Shown: one piece after another, positions 1 through 7,117 of the stretch | How the letters are laid out: each line of letters opens with the position of its first letter | Numbering within the stretch: position 1 is the first letter of the stretch | From: Pleomorphomonas diazotrophica | Lineage (GTDB): Bacteria; Pseudomonadota; Alphaproteobacteria; Rhizobiales; Pleomorphomonadaceae | Direction: 5' to 3' | DNA length: 64,000 nucleotides | NCBI RefSeq assembly: GCF_002844595.1 | Contig: NZ_PJNW01000005.1 | Span: 1-64,000, forward strand | Program-made: the position numbers and the translations under genes | The notes under the pieces: model-generated | What the model saw: only the letters and a program-made list of their open reading frames with translations | Told to the model about the DNA's origin: nothing | Database searches by the model: none

Positions 1-185
1 GGCTTCGGAACTATCAGGCCTCAGGCGCCGGCGGGCCTCCGGCCCTTGGCTTTCGCTCCGCTTGACGTCTTTCGAGACGCTTCGGGTCTCGAAAGACCCG
101 CTTCGCGCGGCGTCGCTTGACGCCGGAAGCCGACAAGGCGGCTTCGGAACTATCAGGCCTCAGGCGCCGGCGGGCCTCCGGCCCT
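1..185. repeat. Direct repeat with internal palindromes downstream of merR
   Basis: Positions 1-46 recur exactly at 140-185, giving a 139-bp period. The left copy begins at the window edge, so the array may continue outside. Inside the unit is a perfect 12-bp inverted repeat (67-78 with 86-97) around a 7-nt loop containing TTCGG. A second, imperfect hairpin lies at 122-147. No credible reading frame belongs to this stretch. The hairpins sit just past the merR stop and could act as a terminator or as a REP-type intergenic repeat; which of the two cannot be decided here. Confidence 0.7.
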
Positions 186-197
186 GGCGTCCGCCCT

Positions 198-689
198 TCA
201 GCTCCGGCGCGCGCCGGCTTCCTTCTCTTCCTTTTCCTTGAGAAGGCCGCTCACCACCGCCGTGGTCCGGCGCAGTTCCATCAGCGCCTGCTCGATTTCC
301 TTTTTCTGCTTCTCGAGAATGGCGATCCGATCGTTGAAGCGGTCAAGGGCCACCTTGAGCTGGGCCGCCTGGCCGTCGCGCAAGTCATAAAGATCGAGCA
401 TGCCCTTGATCTCGGTCAGCGAGAAGCCGACGCGCTTTCCCATCAGCACCAGCTTGAGACGGGCACGGTCGCGACGCGAGTAAAGGCGATTGAGCCCTTC
501 CCGACGCGGATTGATGAGGCCTTTGTCTTCGTAAAAGCGCAGCGTGCGCAGCGTGACGTCGAACTCGCGGGCGAGATCGCCAATGGAAAACAGCGATCCG
601 CGCGGATGAACTCCGTCGTCATCCTCGAGCTTGTCGGCTATGACCGCCCCGATCTGCGCCTCGGCGGCCGGCTCGTCACTTTCGGTCAC
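198..689 (-). CDS. MerR family transcriptional regulator
   Basis: Cytoplasmic DNA-binding regulator of about 163 aa. After a short acidic leader comes a MerR winged helix-turn-helix (FSIGDLAREFDVTLRTLRFY) and the second DNA-binding segment (GFSLTEIKGMLDLYDLRDG). It ends in a long dimerisation coiled coil rich in K and E. There is no C-terminal Cys cluster or ligand domain, so it is not a metal sensor of the MerR/CueR type. I chose the GTG at 689 because GGAGGG lies 8 nt upstream; an in-frame ATG at 752 would add 21 residues. Close relatives in Rhizobiales often sit beside acyl-CoA dehydrogenase genes, but no target is visible here. Confidence 0.85.
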   Translation of the reverse strand: MTESDEPAAEAQIGAVIADKLEDDDGVHPRGSLFSIGDLAREFDVTLRTLRFYEDKGLINPRREGLNRLYSRRDRARLKLVLMGKRVGFSLTEIKGMLDLYDLRDGQAAQLKVALDRFNDRIAILEKQKKEIEQALMELRRTTAVVSGLLKEKEEKEAGARRS

Positions 690-980
690 CGTCAGGTCCC
701 TCCATGCAAGGTCGCTCCGCTTTGGCTCCGCGCCTTGAGCCAACCTGCGCATACGCTTCCCTTTACGTCAAGGGCGAGGGAGAGGGGCGCCAGTATCGTC
801 ATTTTTCGGGGCGTCCAGGTAAGGTTCCGTTCAGAGCGCTTAAAAAGTGGCAAAGAACGGCTGCCCAGTTAACCCGGCGTTTACCCTGTTTTTGCAAATT
901 GCCCAATGAATGCATCCTGGCGGCGTTCTGCCCCGGCGGCTCTTGCCGCGAGGGCGGCGTTGCAAACGGGGAGAACAATC

Positions 981-3900
981 ATGGCGTCGCGGGCTACGTC
1001 TCGTTTGGGCGGCGGAATGGACGGAGCGAGCCAGTACGATCGGGAGCCGGCAACCTTCGGCTACGGAGCGGAAAGCGGTCGGCAGGCTGGCGACCCGGTT
1101 GATCGCATCCTCACGTCGCTCGATCGGCTGGGGGAGCGCATCCGCACCCTGTCCCCGGCGGAAGAACGCCGGAGCTCCCGGCCGACGTCCCGCTCCTCCG
1201 AACCCGACGACCTGCAAAGGGCCATCGAGCAGATTTCGCGCAAGCGCGAGGCCTATGACACCGGCCGCCTCGGCCGCCGGGATGGAGCCGACGTCGCCGA
1301 ACTCGGTGCTCGGGTCCGCGCACTCAGTCAGGAAATGAGTAGCGACCGGCGCCGGGCACCGGCCTTTGGTGAGGGGCTCGCCACGGAGGTGGCCGATCTC
1401 CGGGCCGAGGTGGAGCGGCTGGTCGAGGCAAGCTCAGGGAGAACGCTGGAAAGCGCCTTCGACACGCTGGTGGCGCGCCTCGACGATATCCGCGCCTCCG
1501 TCGACAATCCGCGCGTCGTCGGTGACCTCGTGCAGCGGCTTGCCGAGATCCGGCGGCTGATTGCCACGCTGCCCTCGGGCGACCAGGTCGGCGTCATCAC
1601 CTCACGTCTCGATCGCCTTGCCGAGCGGCTCGACCAGGGCCTCGGCGACCAGCGGGTACTCGGCGATTTCGGACGCAGCCTGTCGGACCTTGCCGCCGCC
1701 GTGGCCCAGCTCGACAAGCGCGAGGTGATTGCCGCCATCGAACGCCGCCTCGATGACGTTGCCGGCAGCATCCGCGCCATCGAACGCGACATGGGCGATT
1801 TCTCGCGCTGGCAGGACGGCCTCGACAAGCAGAACGCCACACTGTCGCAGGTGGCCCAGCGCTCCGAGCAGTTGCCGCGCTTTGCCCATGAACTGGAACG
1901 GCAGTCGGTCTCCATCGAACGGATCGCCCGCTCGACCGAGGGGCTGCCACGCCTTGCCGAGGAGATCGACGGCCTTCGCGTTTCCCTGGACCGTCCCGGC
2001 GTAGCGCTCGATGCTGCCGCCATCCGGGCGCTCGACGAGCGGTTTGCCGAGCTCGGCCGGTCGCTGGAAGCCCAGCTCAGGCCGGCAGCCGGCGGCTTAC
2101 CGGCCGACCTCACGGCAGCCCTGTCGCGCATCGAGGCCAAGCTGACCGAGCCGACGCCGAACGTCCGCATTTCGGAAATCGAAGACCGCATCGCCGTGCT
2201 GACGCGCTCGGTCGCCGACATCGACTTTGCCACCGGCAAGGATGTTGCTGCGCTCGAAAAGGCCGTGGAGCGCTTGCGTGAGGACGTGCTGGCTGCGGCC
2301 GGCCGGCCCGACGCCGGTCTTGCCGCCGACGTGCGGACGCTGGTCGAGCGCCTCGATCGGCTGGATGCGCCGTCGATCGGCACCGCCGCGTTCGACCGCC
2401 TGGAAAGCCGGATCGCCGACATAGCCGCTCGCCTGGAGACCCGGCCGAACGAAATCGCCGCCCTGGCCGACGCGCTGGAACGGCTCGACGCGACGATGTC
2501 GAGTTCGCTGTCGGTCGACGCCATCGCCGATCGCGTGGCAGCCGTTGCCGGCCGGCATGGTGACGACGCTCCTGCCCGCCTTGCCAGCGTCGAGGCCGGC
2601 ATCAGCCGGCTTGGCGAGGATCTCAGGGCCGATGCCGAGCGCGACCGCGGCCTGCTGCTGGCCATCGGCCAGACGGTGGAACGCCTAGCCATGCGCGAGG
2701 TCGGCGGCAGCGGAGCGAACGCTGACACCGCCGAGCCTTCAAGCCCCTCCAAGGACAGCTGGCAAGAGATCGAACAGGCGCTCTCCAGGCGAATGCCCGC
2801 TGCCGCCGACGTCGATGAAGGCGACGACCTGCCGCGCATCTTCGGCCGCAAGTCCGCAACTCCCCCCCGTGTCGAGCCGTCGCTCGGCAAGCCGGAGCAT
2901 TTGGCCGACAAGCCAGGGCATTTGGCCGATGAGCCGACGCTGCCGCCCGGTTTCGACGTCAACAAGCCGCTTGAACCCGGTTCCGGCAAGCCGCGCCTGC
3001 CGAAATCGTCTCCCACGGACGAACGGCCTGCCGCGGCGGACGCCGCGCGCACGCCGACCAAGGCCGATTTCATCGCCGCCGCCCGCCGTGCCGCCCAGGC
3101 CGCCGGCAGCGGCCTTCCCGGCGAAACCGGCAAGGATGAGGCGACGGCCAGTGGAAAGCCGCGCTTTGCCCTGCCGAAAGTCAGCTTCAACCTGCGCAAG
3201 GTGGCGGTCGCCGCCGCCGTCGTGCTGATCGCGCTTGGCCTCGCCAAGATTGCCAATGACACTCTGAACCGCTTCTCCGCCTCGGAGGAAACGCCGGCAG
3301 AATCCACAGCGTCGCCGGAACCGACCGCATCCACCACGCCGGCCCCGGAAGCGCCCGCCCCTGAGGCGCCGATCCCGACAACACCGGCCATCGAGGCGCC
3401 CCCCGCCTCCGAGCCGCCTGCTGCTGTGGCGCCCATGAGCGAGACCGCTCCTGCGCCAACACCGCCGGCCAGTATTGAGATACCCCCGGCCCCGCAGGCG
3501 GCGGCAACGCCGAGCGGCTTCTCGCAGACGCCGCCGGCACTTCCGACCGACGGCTTCGCGCCAACTACCGCTTCACCCGAAACGACGGCGGGGATGCCGG
3601 CCGCGCCGGTGACGGCCAAGGCGCCCCCCGCGCTGCCGGATGCCATCGGCTCCAAGGCGTTGCGCGACGCGGCCGCCGGCGGCGACCCGCTGGCCGCCTT
3701 CGAGGTCGCGTCCCGCTTCGACGACGGGCGGGGCGTGCCGCAAGATCTCGCGTCGGCGATCGATTGGTACCGTCATGCCGCCGAGGCAGGTCTTGCACCG
3801 GCCCAGTACCGGCTCGGCAGCCTTTATGAAAAGGGTATCGGCACGGCGCGCGATGCCAAGACCGCCGCGGAGTGGTATGCCAAGGCTGCGGCACTCGGCA

Positions 3901-4484
3901 ACGCCAAGGCGATGCACAATCTTGCAGTGCTCAATGCCGAGGGCAGCCTCGGTTCGCCCGACTATGCGTTGGCCGCCAAGTGGTTCCAGGACGCCGCCGA
4001 ACACGGCGTCCGCGATAGCCAGTTCAACCTCGGCATTCTCTACGCCCGTGGCCTTGGCGTGCCGCGCGATCTCGCAACCTCCTACAAGTGGTTCGCGCTC
4101 GCGGCCACCGGGGGCGACGCCGACAGTGCCAAGAAGCGTGACGACATCGCTCAGGTTCTGTCCAAGGAGGACCTCGCCCGCGCCCGTCTCGCCGTCGAGA
4201 CATGGGTGGCCAAACCCCTCGATCCCAAGGCCGAGGACATCCCGCCGGCCGATCCGGCCTGGGCGGCGGCGCCCGAGCATACGGCCTCGGTCGACACGTC
4301 CCGGACGATCGCCCGTACCCAGGCCGTCCTCACGAGCCTAGGCTTCGACGCCGGTCCGGCCGACGGCAAGATGGGACGCAAGACGCGCGATGCCATCGCC
4401 GCCTTCCAGGCCTCAAAGGACCTGCCCGTCACGGGCGAGATCGACAAGGCGCTGATCGACGCGTTGGGCATGTCGACCATCTGA
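981..4484 (+). CDS. PodJ-like polar localization protein with Sel1 repeats and peptidoglycan-binding domain
   Basis: A protein of about 1167 aa that spans the inner membrane once. Residues 1 to about 640 are charged, Leu-rich and heptad-like, consistent with a long cytoplasmic coiled coil. One membrane segment lies near 740-758 (VAVAAAVVLIALGLAKIA). Outside it come an Ala/Pro-rich linker, about four Sel1/TPR-like repeats (about 890-1080) and a C-terminal PG_binding_1 domain (about 1107-1165). This order matches the alphaproteobacterial PodJ family, which organises polar complexes; the role here is inferred. I chose ATG 981 (GGGGAG upstream) over the ATG at 906. A 21-bp tandem repeat at 2889-2930 encodes two similar KP-HLAD units. 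Confidence 0.85.
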   Translation: MASRATSRLGGGMDGASQYDREPATFGYGAESGRQAGDPVDRILTSLDRLGERIRTLSPAEERRSSRPTSRSSEPDDLQRAIEQISRKREAYDTGRLGRRDGADVAELGARVRALSQEMSSDRRRAPAFGEGLATEVADLRAEVERLVEASSGRTLESAFDTLVARLDDIRASVDNPRVVGDLVQRLAEIRRLIATLPSGDQVGVITSRLDRLAERLDQGLGDQRVLGDFGRSLSDLAAAVAQLDKREVIAAIERRLDDVAGSIRAIERDMGDFSRWQDGLDKQNATLSQVAQRSEQLPRFAHELERQSVSIERIARSTEGLPRLAEEIDGLRVSLDRPGVALDAAAIRALDERFAELGRSLEAQLRPAAGGLPADLTAALSRIEAKLTEPTPNVRISEIEDRIAVLTRSVADIDFATGKDVAALEKAVERLREDVLAAAGRPDAGLAADVRTLVERLDRLDAPSIGTAAFDRLESRIADIAARLETRPNEIAALADALERLDATMSSSLSVDAIADRVAAVAGRHGDDAPARLASVEAGISRLGEDLRADAERDRGLLLAIGQTVERLAMREVGGSGANADTAEPSSPSKDSWQEIEQALSRRMPAAADVDEGDDLPRIFGRKSATPPRVEPSLGKPEHLADKPGHLADEPTLPPGFDVNKPLEPGSGKPRLPKSSPTDERPAAADAARTPTKADFIAAARRAAQAAGSGLPGETGKDEATASGKPRFALPKVSFNLRKVAVAAAVVLIALGLAKIANDTLNRFSASEETPAESTASPEPTASTTPAPEAPAPEAPIPTTPAIEAPPASEPPAAVAPMSETAPAPTPPASIEIPPAPQAAATPSGFSQTPPALPTDGFAPTTASPETTAGMPAAPVTAKAPPALPDAIGSKALRDAAAGGDPLAAFEVASRFDDGRGVPQDLASAIDWYRHAAEAGLAPAQYRLGSLYEKGIGTARDAKTAAEWYAKAAALGNAKAMHNLAVLNAEGSLGSPDYALAAKWFQDAAEHGVRDSQFNLGILYARGLGVPRDLATSYKWFALAATGGDADSAKKRDDIAQVLSKEDLARARLAVETWVAKPLDPKAEDIPPADPAWAAAPEHTASVDTSRTIARTQAVLTSLGFDAGPADGKMGRKTRDAIAAFQASKDLPVTGEIDKALIDALGMSTI

Positions 4485-4503
4485 ATGCCCGAAAGCTGCT
4501 TCC

Positions 4504-4538
4504 GCCCCCGGCGCCTCGGCCCCGGGGGCTTTCTTTTT
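4504..4538 (+). terminator. Rho-independent terminator after the PodJ-like gene
   Basis: An 8-bp perfect GC stem (4504-4511 with 4522-4529) with a 10-nt loop is followed by a T-rich run at 4530-4538, 20 nt past the stop codon. Confidence 0.85.
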
Positions 4539-4654
4539 GCCCGGCTGATGCGTTTTTTTGCCGGAAAGCCATGGCAAAGGCCGTTCCGTTGCACTTTCGC
4601 AAGGGGTTGCAAGCTAATACTGGCCGACAGATGCCTTTGAACGGATGACGGGTC

Positions 4655-5578
4655 GTGGATCTCTACCTGCCGATCGCCGAAATGCCGATGAACGTCTTCC
4701 TGTTGCTCGGAATGGGCGCGGCGGTCGGCTTCCTGTCCGGCATGTTCGGCGTGGGCGGCGGTTTTCTGCTGACGCCGCTCCTCATCTTTTCCGGCATCTC
4801 GCCCGCCGTCGCCGTCGCATCGGTATCCTCGCAGATCGTCGCCAACTCGGCCTCGGGCGTCCTGGCCTACCTTCGCAAGAAGACGGTCGACCTGAAGCTC
4901 GGCCTTTATCTCACGCTGTCCGGCATCATCGGCTCGTCCATTGGCGTCTGGGTTTACGGGGCCCTGCGCGGCGCCGGCCAGCTCGACGTGGTCATTGCCC
5001 TTTGCTACGTCGCCTTCCTCGGCACCATCGGCATGCTGATGACCGTCGAGGCCGTCAGGGCGATCCTCGCCAAGCAAAGGGGCACGCCGCTGCCCGTCCG
5101 CCGACCGGGGCAACACAGCTGGATCGCCGGCCTGCCGCTCCGGGTCCGCTTCCAACGGTCACGCCTCTACATCTCTGCCCTACCGGTCGTCGCGCTCGGC
5201 GCGGCCATCGGCTTCCTTGGCGCGCTGCTCGGCATCGGTGGCGGTTTCATCATGGTGCCGGCGCTCATCTATCTCTTGAAGGTACCGACCACCATCGTCA
5301 TCGGCACGACGCTGGTGCAGACGCTCGGCACCATGGCCTTCACCACCTTCATGCAATCGGCCACCAACCAGACCGTGGACGTCATCCTCGGTCTTGCGCT
5401 GATGGTCGGCGGCGTGGTCGGTGCACAGTTCGGCGCCCGCGTCGGCCAGTCGCTGCGCGGCGAGACGCTGCGCCTCCTGCTCGGCCTCCTGGTGCTATCG
5501 GTCGGCCTGCGTTTCGCCGTCGATCTGGTGGCAAGGCCCGACGAGCTCTATTCGATCAGCCGCATGGGAGGGGGATGA
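4655..5578 (+). CDS. TauE/SafE family anion exporter
   Basis: Integral inner-membrane protein of 307 aa with about eight hydrophobic segments. It carries the two pseudo-symmetric TauE/SafE halves, each opening with a Gly-rich GxGGGF motif (GMFGVGGGFLLTPLL near 30 and GALLGIGGGFIMVPALI near 190). Family members export sulfite, sulfoacetate or related anions; the substrate here is not determined. The start is GTG at 4655; relatives begin with a similar MDLYLPIAEM sequence, and an internal ATG at 4682 is less likely. The stop is 1 nt before the next start, so the two genes form an operon. Confidence 0.9.
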   Translation: MDLYLPIAEMPMNVFLLLGMGAAVGFLSGMFGVGGGFLLTPLLIFSGISPAVAVASVSSQIVANSASGVLAYLRKKTVDLKLGLYLTLSGIIGSSIGVWVYGALRGAGQLDVVIALCYVAFLGTIGMLMTVEAVRAILAKQRGTPLPVRRPGQHSWIAGLPLRVRFQRSRLYISALPVVALGAAIGFLGALLGIGGGFIMVPALIYLLKVPTTIVIGTTLVQTLGTMAFTTFMQSATNQTVDVILGLALMVGGVVGAQFGARVGQSLRGETLRLLLGLLVLSVGLRFAVDLVARPDELYSISRMGGG

Positions 5579-5579
5579 C

Positions 5580-6344
5580 ATGCCGATCCGCCTCCTCATC
5601 CTTGCCGCAGCGCTCGTCCTTCTCTCTTCACGGCTCTCCGCCGAAACCTTGGTGACGGCTCTGTCGACCGAGCGCGTCTCCATCGAATCGAACTTCACCG
5701 GGGCGGGCGTCGTCATCTTCGGCACCGTCGAGCGCGACCAGCACACGGTCGCCCGGGGCGAGCCCTACGAAATCGTGGTAACGCTGACCGGTCCGCTGCG
5801 GTCCATGGTCGCCCGCCGCAAGGAGCGGATTGCCGGGATCTGGATCAACCGCGCCTCCGGCGAACTGCCGCGCGTGCCGGCCTTCCTGGCCATCGCCACC
5901 ACGGCGCCGATGGCGGACGTGGCCGGCAATCGCGTTCGAGCCGGCCAGGGTCTCGGCTTCGACATGCTTCCGACACGCGGCCTGCCGGATGCCCTGCCGC
6001 CGGTTCGTACCGAGTTCGATGCCGCCTTCTTTCGCCTGATGCAGAAGGAGGGCCTCTTCACCCTTGATGAGGGCAGCGTCGAGTTCCTGTCACCGCAACT
6101 GTTCCGGGCGCCCATCGCCCTGCCGGCCAACGTGCCGATCGGCTGGTACACCGCGACCGTCTATCTCTTCTCCGGCGGCGTGCTGCTCGCCAAGACGACG
6201 CAGGATTTCTCGATCCTGAAAGGCGGCTTCGAGCAGACCATCACCGATCTCGCCCATCGGCAGCCGGCCCTCTACGGCCTCGCGACCGTCGTCGTGGCCT
6301 GTTTCACCGGTTGGCTGGCCGGCGTGGCGTTCCGCAGGGACTGA
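5580..6344 (+). CDS. TIGR02186 family membrane-anchored protein
   Basis: 254 aa with an N-terminal signal peptide (about 1-20, ending LSAE), a periplasmic beta-rich domain and a single C-terminal membrane anchor (about 230-250) followed by RRD. It matches the uncharacterised TIGR02186 family, whose gene commonly follows a TauE/SafE permease gene in Rhizobiales, exactly as here (1-nt gap). That suggests a periplasmic partner of the exporter, but no biochemistry is implied by the sequence. I chose ATG 5580 because a GGAGGGGG run precedes it; the longer upstream frame overlaps tauE. Confidence 0.85.
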   Translation: MPIRLLILAAALVLLSSRLSAETLVTALSTERVSIESNFTGAGVVIFGTVERDQHTVARGEPYEIVVTLTGPLRSMVARRKERIAGIWINRASGELPRVPAFLAIATTAPMADVAGNRVRAGQGLGFDMLPTRGLPDALPPVRTEFDAAFFRLMQKEGLFTLDEGSVEFLSPQLFRAPIALPANVPIGWYTATVYLFSGGVLLAKTTQDFSILKGGFEQTITDLAHRQPALYGLATVVVACFTGWLAGVAFRRD

Positions 6345-6400
6345 ACACGTCTGGGTATCGCGTTGCTCGAAAGCCGGCGCCCCCTTTTTCGACGCGATGG

Positions 6401-7117
6401 CTAGTCCGGCAGGAACTCCCCCGAACGCACCGGATAGACGCGCCCGTCCGACAGCATCCAGGCGATGAGGCGCGACCGCTCGAACAGCCCCTTGAAGGCC
6501 GCATCCATCACGTTGAGCCCGCCGGTATAGGCGCCGAAGGCCGGCAGCAGGCAGCGGCTACCGTCGCAGACGAAGGCGCGCCGGCGGACCGTTCGGCTTC
6601 GTCCCACCTTGGCTGCCGGATGCAAGTGACCCGCCACCTCGCCAGTGCATCGGCCAACGCGCGGTTCGTGCCGGAAGACAAGAGGTCCCACGGCGATCTC
6701 GGCCACCGGCGTTCCACCGAGGCCGGCCGGCGGCGACGGGTCGTGATTGCCGGCGACCCAGGTCCAATCGACCGAACCGACCAGGGCCACCAGGTTTTCG
6801 AGGTCGGCCGGAGCAAGCCGCCCCTCGGCGTCACCATCGTGGAAGCTGTCGCCGAGGGCGATGACCCGCTCCGGCCGCAGACGGCTGATGGCCTCACCGA
6901 GCGCCCGGAGTGTCGCGCGCGTATCATAGGGCGGCACGAAACGGCCGCGCGCGCCATGGGAGGAGCCTTTTTCGAGGTGCAGGTCGGCGACCACCAAGAG
7001 CCGCTCTTCCGGCCAGTGAAGCACGCCGGACGCGTCGAAGCGCACTGCGGCGCCATTCAGATTCACGAGCCCACCCGCGGTCAGCACGTCGTCGTCTCCC
7101 TGTCTCAGCGCCGTCAC
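6401..7117 (-). CDS. pdeM: Ligase-associated DNA damage response endonuclease PdeM
   Basis: 238-aa calcineurin-like metallophosphoesterase. The metal-binding motifs appear in order: D45-x-H47 (VADLHLEKG), GDSFHD, GNHD and GHLHP. The family is a DNA nuclease/phosphodiesterase linked to DNA repair and normally encoded with an Lhr-type helicase. Here its ATG overlaps the helicase stop by 4 bp (ATGA), so the two are translationally coupled. The ligase and exonuclease that often complete this cluster are not in the window. Confidence 0.9.
   Translation of the reverse strand: MTALRQGDDDVLTAGGLVNLNGAAVRFDASGVLHWPEERLLVVADLHLEKGSSHGARGRFVPPYDTRATLRALGEAISRLRPERVIALGDSFHDGDAEGRLAPADLENLVALVGSVDWTWVAGNHDPSPPAGLGGTPVAEIAVGPLVFRHEPRVGRCTGEVAGHLHPAAKVGRSRTVRRRAFVCDGSRCLLPAFGAYTGGLNVMDAAFKGLFERSRLIAWMLSDGRVYPVRSGEFLPD

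Noticed and set aside
117-872. 251-codon plus-strand frame over the merR gene
   Set aside because: It is antisense to a clear MerR protein and extends through the repeat region; no motif supports it.
1328-3655. 775-codon open frame antisense to the PodJ-like gene
   Set aside because: Ser/Arg/Ala-rich with no domain and on the opposite strand of a well-supported gene; a typical GC-rich shadow frame.
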